Assembly: GCF_001632365.1 (NCBI RefSeq)
Contig: NW_024468526.1
Location: 414,882 to 478,881, forward strand
Direction of reading: 5' to 3'
DNA length: 64,000 bases
From: Laetiporus sulphureus 93-53
Lineage: Eukaryota; Basidiomycota; Agaricomycetes; Polyporales; Laetiporaceae
In this document: piece after piece, positions 35,505 to 47,853 of the stretch
Layout: each line of letters opens with the position of its first letter
Numbering within the stretch: the stretch's first letter is position 1
Made by a program: the position numbers and the translations under genes
Notes under the pieces: model-generated
What the model saw: the letters and a program-made list of their open reading frames with translations, nothing else
What the model was told of the DNA's origin: nothing
Databases searched by the model: none

Positions 35505-37838
35505 TTATTCCTCGAGGAAGAAGTAGTTTCCGGCCGCTGTAAAAGACATCAGTCAATGCTCATGAAGACTGATTTTGAATACGACACTCACCCTTCTGTT
35601 CCCTGTCTTTGACACTATTCAGCTTGTTCACACGTGGCCGATAGTTTGTCGGGTCTCGCCGGAATGTGATCTCGAGCGACGCCAGGAACTTATTCATGCC
35701 GGTCAATAACGACTGAGGTCTATGCATTACGACCATGGGGAATGAGCGTCGTCATGATAGGATACATTAAATATGATACGTACGGTGTCGCCGTTGCTGC
35801 AATAGCAGGCTTCCCCCCGAACACGATGACACGATCGGCCAGGTAGGTAGCCATGATGAAGTCGTGTTCGATAACGAATGCCGTTTTCTTGGCATGGAGT
35901 ATGAACCTGAAGGGAGGGTCAGCGGAATTGAAACTCGCTAACACGCTGACGTACCTCTTGATGACCTTACTCGCGATGATACGCTGTTCGGAATCCAAGA
36001 AGCTACAGCAGATATCAGCATCCGCGGACTGTCAAAAGGAACTGTTGAAACGCACGAGCTAGGTTCGTCAATCAGGTACACAGAGGCGGGCTTGCCTAAT
36101 GAAAGCACAATAGCAACACGTTGAAGCTCTCCTCCAGATAGAGTTTTTACTTCCTGGTCCAAGATCGGTTCCAGGTTCATCGGCTTCACCACATCCGTGT
36201 TGAACTGCGGATGCATGAACGCGGCCTTGATCCGCTTCAGCAGCAGCATGCGCACGGTTCCCGGGAACGACGGTGAGATCGCCTGCGGTTTGAGCGACAC
36301 TTCGAGCGTCTGCTTGTCCGTCTCCTCGTCCGGCGTATCGCCCGCCAACAGCCGAACGAACGTCGTCTTGCCCGTTCCGTTCTCGCCAAGCATGACGATG
36401 ATCTCCGAATCTGTAAACCCGCCGCCCTCCACGGTGAGCTTGAAGCCGCCGAGCGTCTTTGTCATGGACGGATAGGAGTACTGCCGCGTCTTGTCGACGA
36501 CCAATTCTTCCGCTGTTTCAACCATCTTGAATGATAGCGACTCTTCACGGAATCGCAGATTCTCGGTCGGGATGAAACCGTCCAGGAAAATGTTGATACC
36601 TACACCATTTTTAATGACAGTCAGCCGTATATTGATACTCCACGTACCCTCACGAACGGAATAAGGCATGGTAACCACGCCATACACGGAGGGCTTGCCA
36701 TATAAGCAGCAGATGAAATCAGAGAGGTAATCGAGCACGGACAGATCGTGTTCTACAGCAATGACGTAGTTGTCTGGAGTCAAAAGCTCGCGGATGACCT
36801 CTGCCGCCTTCAAACGCTGCTTGATATCCAAATAACTTGACGGCTCGTCGAACATGTATCTGAAGACAAGATCGGTAATGCAACCGGGCAAACCAGTCTG
36901 ACGGATCACGTACACATCTGCCCTCTGGATACACGACATTGCGATCGCGAACCTCTGAAGCTCTCCGCCAGACAATTGCGATATCTCGCGGGTCAGCACC
37001 TCATTCAGTTCCAAGTCATCGCACATCTTCTGCTTATTGTTCCGTTCCAGCTTCGTGTCCAACATCTGGGACACGGTGAGCTTGCCCTTCACCGCACGCG
37101 GTATGTGATCCACATATTGCGGCTTGATAAGCGCCTTCAGGTTGTCCTCTAACACCTTTGTGAAGTAGTTCTGCAGCTCGGAACCGCGGAAATACTTCAA
37201 TATTTCCTGCCAATCTGGCGGGTCCTACGGAAACGTCAGGAGAAAACTAACATGAGCGTGAAACGTCACGGACGTCGTAGCGACCGAGATTCGGCTTCAA
37301 CTTGCCCGCGAGTATCTTCAATGCAGTACTCTTCCCAATACCATTAGTGCCGACGAGTCCAAGCACCTGACCTGGTCGTGGCGTAGGCAGACGATGTAGC
37401 TTGAATGCATTTGCGGTGTACCGATGTGTAACTTCGGAATCGAGGTTAGTGGGCAGGTTGATAATCGTAATGGCATCGAAGGGACATCTGGGGAAGATGA
37501 GCGTTGAACATATAAGAGCTGCAGAGTCACGTACTTCTTTACGCAAATACCACAACCTATGCAAAGAAACTCGGAGATGAAGGCGATTTTGTCGGTGGGT
37601 TTGACCTCTATACATAGCTTGCCTGAACGTCACTGACAGATCAGCGAGCATTCAATGAAGCATATACTGGAATCGTTACCCATTTTTACGACGGGACATG
37701 ACTAAAGTATCGGTCAGCATCCTTCAGCATCTCCGACGGCATATACGATCTGACCTTCTTGCACTCCTGTGCACATCGCTTAGGCTTGCAGCGATTCGCG
37801 TCGACAATCGCAATACGGGTGATTTTGTCCGAGGACAT
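35505..37838 (-). CDS. RLI1: ABCE1/Rli1 ribosome-recycling ATPase
   Basis: Essential Fe-S ABC protein that splits ribosomes after termination and aids initiation and ribosome export. Eleven exons: 37838-37755, 37701-37680, 37622-37535, 37487-37274, 37224-36914, 36859-36648, 36599-36056, 36002-35955, 35906-35784, 35719-35592, 35536-35505; 601 aa, the usual length. The N-terminal ferredoxin-like domain has [26 protein letters not shown] and [18 protein letters not shown], giving eight cysteines for two 4Fe-4S clusters. NBD1 has [21 protein letters not shown] and [12 protein letters not shown]2 has [21 protein letters not shown] and IDEPSSFLD. The end is [10 protein letters not shown]. Exon 2 is 22 nt. 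It faces PIG-S across a 337-bp divergent promoter. Confidence 0.97.
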
Positions 37839-38175
37839 GCTGGACGACGAGTCTCCAGGTATGGTGGATGACGATAGGGAAACCAGCAATCGCAGCTGCC
37901 AAACGCGCGGGTGGCCAGAGCAATCGCACCTTGTGCTTTACTTCATTGAAATTTCTGAGCACACGTGATCAACTCTCGGAAATACAACTAAACTCATTGG
38001 CTAGCTTGGGCGGTAACAGTTACATTTGCTGAATAGGTCCCGATAAAGAGTTATCTGCAACCCATCAGCAAGCCGTCGCCCGGTGTGGCCCCATAATCTG
38101 CGACGACGCCTCCGACTCCCCAGGTCACTTTGCTACAAAGTCGGCATTCCTGCCTTGAGTGGCCCGTGTGCTCTT
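37839..38175. promoter_or_regulatory. Divergent promoter between RLI1 and PIG-S
   Basis: The start codons at 37838 (minus) and 38176 (plus) point away from each other across 337 bp. No specific element is assigned. Confidence 0.5.
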
Positions 38176-40111
38176 ATGGAAATCTCAGATTCTTCCCGTC
38201 CTCCGGATCCTGCTCAGCTTGCATTTGAATCTGGCCGAACACGACGGTTGATCATTGCATCCTACTGGATCACCATTCTCCTTGCTCTACCTCTCTGGTG
38301 GACAACCACAAGCATTGAACGAAAATCACTACCTGCGGCTCGTGTATTCGCTCAGCAACACCGAGAGGTGACGCGATCGTATTGAATATGCTGTGCAGCG
38401 AATCTCATTGGAACGTAGCTGATTTTCCCCATCCATGTGCACCTGAATTCTTCAGATAGCTCTATTCACACCGCTACTCTAGCGCAAGAAGTGCAAAACT
38501 ACCTAGACACTAATGCAGAGCTGCAGCATGGAAGCGGGCTGCATATTACGATCTCGCCCAACGAAACAACGTGAGTGGCAATGTGAGACATTGATCGCTT
38601 TACCTCATTGACGTTGCTCTGAAGCTCTGATGGGTATCAGGTGCTCCTGGAAAGAGGGGAACAAGAGCCGATGCTAGAGAAGCGGAGCCTGCATTTAGCC
38701 GTTCATCCAGAGGTCCATGACAGTTGTATGTCTCATCATTAGCTGTGCTCCGGCTCGAGTTGATTGTACGGGTCTCCCAGCATCCCAGATGCTAGCCATG
38801 GAAGTTGCTGATACTCTGGCAACGTTGATATCTCCGTACACCACATTACGGAGCCCGCATGCTGAACGCGTCGTCAGCTACGCGCCTCGTTATCGCCTGG
38901 CGTTCACTCTCCTCAACGAAGATGCAGCTTCTGACAATGCTGCATTGTCTTGGGATGTGCGGGAATCACTATCCAGTCTGTATCCGTATTGATCATGTTG
39001 CGTATTGTAGGTGAGCTGACTTAGTGTAGGGCATATTCAGCCGGTCCTCGATCGACTGTCGATGCTGCATAACTTCACGATAGAGAGTCAAGTGCAGTTT
39101 CATGCCCCATTAGCATTCCAGCCTCGCACCATACATCACAATGGACAGATAGCCTACGGTCTGACTCAGGAAGATCTGACCGTGTTCATTAACTCGGCTG
39201 AATGGACTCTTTGTGAGCAATTTCTGTACCTATCATAGAACATTTACTGATAAATGTAGCCTCGAGCGTTTCGAATGACCCTGTTCTACACTTCATCATG
39301 TTCGTTCCGTCATCGCGTCATAGTCCTCTGTATATTCTCGGTGACAACGGTGAGCATTCATTGTATGCGCCTGTAGCTGTAGCCAGCAGCTTACACCTTG
39401 TAGGCTCTCCCTTGTCTTCCAATGCCTTCATCCTGCCGCAATGGGGCGGCATAGTGCTCTTCAACCCACCTTCCACGAACACCACCCTGCACCTACCAGC
39501 GTCCGCACTAAATGCAATATTCGCCACCTTTCATCGCCAGCTCAAGATATTGCTTGGCGTTCCTGCGCTCCCTGCATATATGCGTCCCCGTTTTCTTGGC
39601 TCTGCAGGAATCACAGATTGGCAGCTAGATACATTAACCCGGAGGCGAGCTGCTGAGAATGCCATCGTCGCTCAGGGAACGCTGGAGAGTACTGTCCGGC
39701 TCGTATCTCAAATCGGGAATATGCCTGTTGGGCAAGACGTGAAAGGCGACGTACAGGAGGCACTAACAGCGCTCGAAAAGGTAGGTCTTGTTGTGATTGA
39801 GGCAGTACTCAAAGATGTTCAGTCGTCTTCCACAGGCTCATGAAATTACGTCCTCTTCCTCTGCATCGTCACTTCAATTTGCCGGCAAGGCCTCCGCACT
39901 TGCTTCACGGGCATTTTTCAATCCGGGAATGCTGGCGCTGCTGTATTTTCCTGCAGAGCACAAGTTCGCCGTTTACACACCGCTATTTGCATCTATAGCT
40001 GCCCCGCTTGTTGCCGCTGTCATCAGGGAGCTTTTAACATGGAGAAAGGCGAGAAGATTGTCGATTAAGGAGAAAACTGGAGCGAACGTTGAAAGACCGA
40101 AGGCCGAATAG
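38176..40111 (+). CDS. PIGS: GPI transamidase subunit PIG-S/Gpi17
   Basis: ER membrane subunit of the complex that attaches GPI anchors to proteins. Eight exons: 38176-38367, 38419-38570, 38625-38725, 38781-38975, 39030-39212, 39260-39349, 39404-39780, 39836-40111; 521 aa. A membrane segment near the N-terminus (LIIASYWITILLALPLWW) is followed by a large lumenal part with IFPIHVHLNSS, VVSYAPRYRLAFTLLNEDA, HIQPVLDRLSMLHNFTIESQ, FILPQWGGIVLFNPPS and MRPRFLGSAGITDWQLDTLT. A second hydrophobic segment (LFASIAAPLVAAVIREL) and a basic cytosolic tail end the protein. The two-TM topology and the FILPQWGG block are typical of PIG-S. Intron 4 uses a weak GTCTGT donor. Intron 6 (39350-39403) is 54 nt and has no stop in frame, so retention would insert 18 residues. 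Confidence 0.93.
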
Positions 40112-41346
40112 ACCACGCTTCTCAGTTTCGATCGATGGACCAACATACACCCACTGATACCTGATTTTAGAAACATATAACTACCTGTAATGATATAGTA
40201 GCGAGTTCCAGGTGGGTTCGTATCATGCTTTCAGGCAAGGCAATATATACGTTATACGCGCATGCTCGTTTTTCTTCTGCGGTAATACATTCCATAAGCA
40301 ATGAAGGTCGATATATATGCAGACAAGCCAGGGCTATTCCACCAGTAAGTACACAACGTGGACAAGCCGCGACCATAACACAAAGAAATGATATATCGCG
40401 TATCCGCTGTCATATAAAGAGCCTTGTCGAGGGTCTACGCTGGACGGACACATACCTGATGACCACAGTGAGCCTCGAGCTCGCGCTTGGACTGGGGGCG
40501 ACATCCTATAAGACCTGCCGACCTGAATCCAGAGGCGGAGGCGCGAAAGGACTCACAGATGATTGAGAGCGAGTGTACGTGGACCATCAATGCTGTTGGT
40601 GCTCTCAAGAGGTGCCAATAGACACAAAGTAGACGCAACTCCATGGCACATTGCGCGGACGTCCGAGAGAATGTGAAGTGAGGCGGATCGATGCTCCCAG
40701 GCTTGACGACGTGTGCCTTCTGCTCGTCGAGACATGCACTGCTGCACCGTCCCAGGATGTGGAAGGTACCTTGGCACGAGAAGAATCTGCATGATAGTGT
40801 ACCTGTACGATGGAATCCTAGCAGTGAACGATCCTGTGACCGGCTGTGCATCCAAACTCGTGGGAGGCAGGACACGCATGTCGAGATATCCGGCTTGGTC
40901 TGACCAGCAAAGAAATGATTTCTCAGCAAGCCTAGCTCAGAGAGGGCTCGTATCCTTCCGCAGGTATTAGGATGCAGTAGTCATGTTGGAGGGGGTACGA
41001 AGGCTCGCCAACAGATCACCGTGAGTTATCAAGGACCTTTGAGCAAGCTAAGGACAACTTGACAAGAACCCCCCGGCAATCGCCGAATACGTTCAGGCGG
41101 AGTCCCAACGGATGGCACCAAGTCCAGAGATGGAACTCTTGCAAGGCAGTCCGCATCTTACAGCTCAAACCCTCAACTGCATTCACGCAGAGCGTACTAG
41201 TGTTCTTTATCTTCTTCTAATTTCTCACATACAACTGCTTTATGCCCCAGGCAAAGCAGGATATCCACATCTAAATCCTCAGTCGGCTGGTTTCCAAGAG
41301 TTGCTTCACTCACTATTCGTTCAAAGAACTTCGTAGTGCATTTCTG
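40112..41346. other. 1.2 kb intergenic, nothing recognised
   Basis: Contains the PIG-S 3' flank and presumably the SNT1 promoter. Frames such as minus 40435-40929 (164 codons) overlap others on the opposite strand and have no motif; I do not support a gene here. Confidence 0.5.
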
Positions 41347-44300
41347 ATGGGCCCAAAACGTGGACGAGGAAGGGCACCAAATATTGTTCCATTGTCTTAT
41401 GATGTAAGTCAAAGTGGGCTCGTTTGCACAGGTGATCAACACTTGTTTTCTAACGCTTACTCTAGCGGCCTCCGGGGCCAGGGCAGTCACTGCCTCCCGA
41501 ACCATCGAATGGATTTGGGCCATACGATAGATATCTTCCGGTACAAGGCAATCCGAGTTTCCACGATGGCTATGGTGGTGTTTACGATCCAAATTTACCC
41601 GAACACGCAGGACTTCCATTTCAGCCTCCTCTTCCTCCATTTTATTGGAGTTCTCCAAATCTCCTGAACATGTGGGATCATGCGATACCCTGGAATCCAC
41701 ACGACGCAGCCAAACGGACAAATGGCAGGAATCCCAGGAACAACGGTCCACGCTCGCGGGGTCGCCGTGAAACCATGGCCGAACGAATGTTCGAACCTTC
41801 GGATACTTGGAAGCAGTCGCATACTGAGTCTTTGGAAGGGCAAGTATCCGTAACATTTTTCTCTAGCGAGTTCTCCATTGACAACTATTCAGGCAAGATC
41901 AGGGCAGAGATTTCCACCCTCCACCAGAATCCACGGCACGTAACATTAGACAATTCCCGCCTCAGAGAATGCGCAACCATTATTCTCCTTCTCGCAACGG
42001 GTATTATCTGTCCCGAGACCACTACTCTCCTTCAAGTAGCCATTATTCTCCTCCCCATTTCTCTGGCGCCCGCTACCGACCGTATTCTCCATCCTTCGAC
42101 ATGCCTAAATCATACTCTGAATCAATTCCGGAACCACTTTCTCCTCTCTTTGATAACGGCCTGCCTTTGCAGAACCCATATGCCGAAGATTACAGGTACG
42201 ACAACCGCTATGTAGACGAGCAGCTTGCATATCCTCTGCGAGCACGCTCTCCTGCAGATGATCGCGCAAGCAGACGCTTTCAGAGCCGTGATAGATCCCC
42301 GAGTGCGGGCTCCTCTCGCATTACATCCGGCTACTCTCCAACGACAGCGCGTATCCATTCACCGGAACCGCCAACGTCGCGCGGACCCTCGTTCGATTCC
42401 GGTCCGGACGTCCATACACGCCGGTTCTCCAGGCCAGTGGATAGTCCTACAAATTTGCGTGGTTCTGGTCCTCGAAATAAGTGGACTACTCCCTTACCTC
42501 CACCTTTGTCTATCCCAGGTCTTCCAAAACGCCCGGACACTATTATTCCAGGCCACGAGGTGAAGCAAGAGGACGATACGGTCACGAGACTTGAAAGCAT
42601 GGATAGTATTGCCTCGACACCTCAGGAAGAATATGGTCCTCCTCGCCCTTCAGCTTATGGACAGGCTGTTGCTCATCCGGGACGCTTTCATCGATCAGAT
42701 TCAGTCGTATCCTCATATAGAGTTCACCGATTCTCCTCCGGCAGTGATAAGAAAAGACGTGAGAGACGAAGCACCGGAAGTAGCGTATCGCCTGCCGATG
42801 CACCACAGAGACATGGTGAGAAACAGAGGCCCCCGAGTCTCCCGCGCGAATGGGTCCCCAATGCTGCCTATGTACGAGCAGACTCTGACATGGACATGTC
42901 TGCACCGTCGTCCCCTGTCGAAGAGGTGCACAAGGCTGGTAGTGCGCCAGGCCAGGATGTTCTCCAAGACGTTACGTGTTCTGACAAGGATGCCGAGGAC
43001 GTATCTCGCACCGCAGGTGCTGATGTCGGGCAAGGGCAAGTTATTTTTTAGTCTACCATAAGAGCTCCAAGGCTAATGCGTCGATCTAAATTGTAGGCAT
43101 GCCAGTCCGGATGAGTCGGATATGGAAGATATGGAAATGTCCCTTCCTCCTACTCCTGCCCATCGGCCACCGACTCCGGACATCGCGAAGGCCATACAAA
43201 TAGTACAGAATGCCCAAGATGCTCCCGATCGCATCGCATCGATGTCTCCAGTTCCCGGGCTAACCATTGGTATGCCGCAAGAAGTAGTCCCCAAAGAAGA
43301 GGCATCGTCCACGTCTCCGGAAGCCAGCCAGAATGACATTGTCCTTCACAGGCCTATTTCTGTCTCGCGCCGACGGTCGTTCACAGGCATGTCAGACATG
43401 GATATGTCTCCTCCACCCTCGCCTCACACGCCTGCCGAATCTATGTTCACTCTGGTCATTACGGAGCAAAACGATGATGGCCGTATTGATGCTCGCGGTC
43501 TCGGCCCATATACCGAGCAGATGGAGGAGCTCGATGCAGAAATTCCAGGTCTGACGCAGACTGAGATGGCAACTAGTATCAAGCACATCCGTGAAGCGAT
43601 TCCCGAACTTCCGCCTTCGTCTCCTACAGTCTCGTCTATTCGAAGTACCCCACAACGTCGTCCCTCAGTCGAGGAGCTTCCCCCTATTGACGGGGAGCTG
43701 GCTGTCAGCCGACCTGAGGACCACGCTCATGTCGTCGGACCCGAAATGACAGAAGAAGCGGACAACGTCGCTAAGGCTTCAACACCGGTTGCAGAAAATG
43801 TTGTGAAGCAAGATCAATCTCATGTATCTGACGGGCAACTGCCTCTGCCTACGACCCTTGACGGTACCGCGAAAGAAAAACATTCTCTCGTGCCTCATGA
43901 CCGAACATCTCTGCCTACCCTTCCGGACAAGGCTGCAGATGACGAATATCCTCGCGTAGTCGAAGAACAGTCGACTCTGCGTGCGGACGAAGATATCACC
44001 ATGGATGACGTTCGTCCTCATGTAGTTCTCGCACAACCATCAGCACCTAAGCAGACAGCGCGCCTTGTCGCTCAGCAGTTCGAAGCCGATAGTAGGCCTG
44101 TGCAGACAGACGGCGTGCCGATTGAGGAAGACGCGGCCGAAAATAGGTCTAGGCAACCGAATGGCGTTACAGTTGAGCAAGTCGCAGCTGAGAACAGACC
44201 TGCACAGCCCAAGGATGTTGCGATGGAGCAACTTGGATCCGGCATTAGACCGGAGACGCAGGAAACCATCTCTTTGTATGATGGTCTCCGAATGGTTGTG

Positions 44301-46660
44301 ATGGCTCGGCTGCGTCATGACCGCCAGACGAAAGAAGAGCGCGTTCAACCGGTCCTCATAGGCAACCTCACAATCGCTGGATTCCCAACGTCTCGAGAAC
44401 GAACGTCTCCTAGATCGGTCATGCGGGAGGTCTTTGATGGAGAATGGATGCAGACAAAAAGGGAAGATTTTATCAGAGCCAGGCCATCCTTGGAGACACT
44501 CTTCGCTGAGCGACAGGCAGTCATCACAAGAAAGGTGCAGAAGCTGCGTGAAGAATACCTGGCTTTGAATGAACGTTGGAAAGTCCACTGCGCCAAGCTG
44601 GATGAGGTCGCGAAGGCCGCTGCTTTATCGGAGGCCGCTGCAAACGCTGGAAGAACGACACGACGCTCAGCTGCTATGGGCGATGCTGTTCGAACAGACC
44701 TCGAAATGGAGCAAATTATCGCCAGCCTCGGCAACGAAGAGCTTACCGATGCGAACCACCTTGGTGCTCGAAATGCTGCAACGATCCCTGATATGGTATC
44801 CGTTACGAATGGCTCAGTAACCTACTTGTTCGACGACACGAATAACGAAGTCGATGATCCCGCCACATTCTATGCACCCGAGACCGGCTTTGATGACTGG
44901 ACCAAAGAAGAGAAAACGATCCTCCTGGAGAAGTATGTGTTGTACCCGAAGCAGTTCGGGGTCATCGCGGATTTCCTGCCCAACAAGACTCCCGCCCAAT
45001 GTGTCACGTACTACTACCTGCACAAGAACAAAATCGTCAACTTCCGTGAGATTCTCTCGCAGCACACGGCGAGTAAACGGAAGCGCGGCGGCAGACGTGC
45101 TGCCAAAAAGAAGGCCAATGCTCTGTTGACTGATATTCGCGATCATGATGCGGAGGTTTTGAGAGGTTCCACCACATCCGGATATGCGACACGCCGCAAG
45201 CGAGCTCCGAGGAATACTGATGGCGAATCCAGGCGGCCTGCTGTTTCTCGCCGGAGCACGGCTCAGGCAGGCAATTCCACCACGCCGACGCCAGATCCAG
45301 AGGTCGAGCCGCGGCGCAGACGAAGAACGACCAGGCCGACCGCACGCGCAGTCGCAGCGATGGAACAGGAGGCCGAGGAGGAGTCTGCGGTGTGTGGTGT
45401 AGTTGAAGTCACGCGTTCTTTTGAGGAATTGACATCATACGTCAATGCAGCAGGAATTTGAGATGAAGACGGTGAAGCGGGTCCGGAGGAGTCGTAAGGT
45501 CAGGTCGACAGAGACTGTCGTTTCTCCCATCGTGCCGGAGGAGGTGCAGATGTTGTTCAGTGAAACGAAGTTCATCGACCAAACGGAGCTAACGGCTCGA
45601 AAGAAGATTACTCCAGGCATGGTCTATTGGTCCGAAGAAGACAAAGGTGGGCACATCAGGGTAACTGCGATGGATATCGGCTAATCAGTGTGCTAGAGCT
45701 TTTTCTAGATCTCCTGGCTCAACATGGTGCTGATTTCAAGCGTATAGCTGCCTCGATGCCCAATAAGGTATGTGTGCTTCTTTGCTTATGAAACTCGCGT
45801 GCAGATAACTAAGCCTGACTGACGCATAGACTACTATTCAAGTCAGCGCGTATTATAAGAGCAATCTCGCTGAACTGAATTTAGCCAAAGTAGTGGCCAA
45901 TGCACCAAAGCGGTCCTCATCTCCCGATGGGGTCTCAGACGCCTACAAGGATGCTTCTGTCCCCGGCTCTGGCGTCATCACTCCGACCACGGGACGGTCG
46001 ACGCCGCAGCTCTCTGCATTTGGCTTTGGAATGTCTCGCGCAACTGACGATGCCACCGGATCCCCCGCAATGCAGCAGACAGCGACAGCGACGGAAAGAA
46101 GTCGGGAAGCTTCCCTTGCACTTCCCCGCTCGGTGACAAGCGCCACTCCTTCATCTTATGGGATTCAAACCCGTCCGGCCTCTGTTGGCTGTGTGCGAGT
46201 GCCGTACGGTGCGATGTCGGAGTTTCCAGAGCATGCCCTCCCTCCGCACATGCGGTCCTCGCCATCCGCACCTCCGCATCCGCTGGCAGCTGGACCTATC
46301 ATCGGCGACAGCAGCAGCTTCGTCAGCCCGCTGCCCACCAACGGCGCCCCTGCAACGCTAACGATGACGTTCCCTTCGAGCTTCGCATACGCGAATTTGT
46401 CGCCGTCGCACTTCGCCGGCGACCAGCGGCCGGCGATGCGTGCCACGTTCATGCGCGGCGTCACGCCGTCCAGTGCGCCATCGAGTTCGACAATGACGTT
46501 TGATTCGTCCACGTTCACACAGCATGCATGGACACTACGGACGACGCCAAATGACTTAGTTCCGGGGATGCCTGCCACGCTGCAGACGACAGATGATCTC
46601 GTGGCGTATATTGAGCATCGCACACGCATGGCGGGGGAACGACCTTCAGACTTTATGTAG
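41347..46660 (+). CDS. SNT1: Snt1/NCoR-like double-SANT corepressor
   Basis: Large nuclear protein related to Snt1 of the Set3 histone deacetylase complex and to metazoan NCoR/SMRT. Seven exons: 41347-41403, 41466-41839, 41893-43035, 43097-45389, 45451-45646, 45697-45767, 45830-46660; 1654 aa. The first ~1000 residues are low-complexity (Pro/Ser/Arg, then acidic repeats such as EEDAAENRSRQPNGV and EQVAAENRPAQPKDV). A helical DAD-like stretch (KVQKLREEYLALNERWKVHC) precedes SANT1 at about 1123-1170 (FDDWTKEEKTILLEKYVLYP, CVTYYYLHK). A basic KRKRGGRRAAKKK run follows. SANT2 lies at about 1348-1390 (YWSEEDKELFLDLLAQHGAD, VSAYYKSN). Introns 2 and 3 start with GC, because only the GG|GCAAGT donors keep the frame. 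It converges on Pin4, with 137 bp between stops. Confidence 0.9.
41840..41892 (+). other. GC-AG intron 2 of the SNT1-like gene
   Basis: 53 nt, donor GAAGG|GCAAGT, acceptor CTATTCAG. The GT three bases on (GTATCC) would give a stop soon after the acceptor. The GC donor carries the remaining consensus perfectly. Confidence 0.75.
43036..43096 (+). other. GC-AG intron 3 of the SNT1-like gene
   Basis: 61 nt, donor CAAGG|GCAAGT, acceptor AATTGTAG. Using the overlapping GT leads to a TGA within six codons. The donor octamer is the same as that of intron 2. Confidence 0.75.
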
Positions 46661-46797
46661 GACTCACCGGGTCTTGGCTCGCAGAACGTTTGCTATTTTA
46701 CTATACGGATTCAATTTGTGCTCGTCCAGATATTGTGCTGCGCATATCTTTGTTGAATAATATACACGAACGCCGCTTTATTAATCAAGCGTTATGG

Positions 46798-47437
46798 TCA
46801 GCGGCGTCCCTCGACCATGATGATGTGGTATCCAAAACTCGTCTTCACGAGCGGAGAGAGGATCGGCTTGTCGACTGTCGAGGGCTCAAGTGCGAACGCT
46901 GCGTCCTGGAAGGGTCCCTGAACGATATATGGATGTCTGAGTAAACATCAAGGATTGCTACACAGACGGCGATGCTTACCACCATGGATCCTCGAGTCAT
47001 CCAGCCGAGACTACCGCCAGCTACAGGATGTAGATTATAAGTATACCTGCAAGGACGAACATGACTTCGCCTCATACCTTTGGCCTTGTCTTCCGAATAT
47101 TCTTGCGCAACTTTGTCGAACCGTTGTCCCTCCTTGGGTAGTTATCAGAGATCAGATGGATCAGTACAGAACCCGTTGACATGCCTGTATCTTTTGCAAG
47201 GCCTCTGTTGCCCTTGAGTGCTTCTCACACAGTATGTGGCGCACGTTGACTGCTGTCGCTGGCTTCAAACCGCCCTTTCCCTGCTTATCAGTTGGTTAAC
47301 ATATATTCAGCCCTAACGTAGTCGATCGCGTCAATCACCTTCGGCTTTTCTGCAGCGTCCTCGCTCTTGGAGTTACCTTTTCCTGCTTTCTTGTCTGCGG
47401 GTTTCTTCTCTGCTGTAGCAGCACCCTTCTTCGGCAT
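46798..47437 (-). CDS. PIN4: Parvulin-type peptidyl-prolyl isomerase Pin4/Par14
   Basis: Small nuclear/nucleolar parvulin, whose animal homologue associates with pre-ribosomes. Exons 47437-47339, 47280-47185, 47132-47078, 47020-46980, 46917-46798; 136 aa, close to human Pin4 (131). The N-terminus is Lys/Ala-rich ([20 protein letters not shown]) and basic, as in Par14. The rotamase domain follows: [60 protein letters not shown] and [16 protein letters not shown]. The phospho-Ser-binding loop of Pin1 and a WW domain are absent, which separates it from Ess1. Intron 2 (47133-47184) is GC-AG with donor CAG|GCATGT. The start at 47437 is the first Met consistent with the family; an upstream in-frame ATG would add an unrelated extension. 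Confidence 0.94.
47133..47184 (-). other. GC-AG intron in PIN4
   Basis: 52 nt read on the minus strand, donor ATACAG|GCATGT, acceptor ACCCAAG. It joins KIQ to EGQRFDKV; no GT donor nearby gives an open frame. Confidence 0.85.
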
Positions 47438-47853
47438 GACGGTAGGAGACAGCGTTACATTTCCAAGTTGGCGCTCGACCTCGCAGACTAAATAAGATAA
47501 TGACGATGCTTCTTCCCTTGATCCATTGACCATATCATGTCTTCCATGCCTATTGATTCTGTCGCAACTCGAAATGCTGCATGTTGAACAAACAGCATAG
47601 ACCTGACGACGAGGGTGAATTTGAAGACGAATTTGACTCCACGAACGCTTAGCGTTCGTCTGATGTCATGCGCTCTTGCGACCGCACGCTGCTAGTAGGA
47701 TTCTGTCACCAACCCTTTTACCCTCCCGGTCTACAAGGAAATACCTCTATATTATACCCTCTGTCACATCGTCGTCTGTCTTTTGTGAGCAAATGAGCTC
47801 GAGAACAAAAAGCAAGCCGTTGGTGGGTAGCATATTCTCTGGTCTATACTGCA
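47438..47853. promoter_or_regulatory. Divergent promoter between PIN4 and the small membrane protein gene
   Basis: 416 bp between start codons that point apart (47437 minus, 47854 plus). No element is assigned. Confidence 0.4.

Noticed and set aside
42122..44588. Several antisense frames in the SNT1-like gene
   Set aside because: They are shadows of long low-complexity coding exons.
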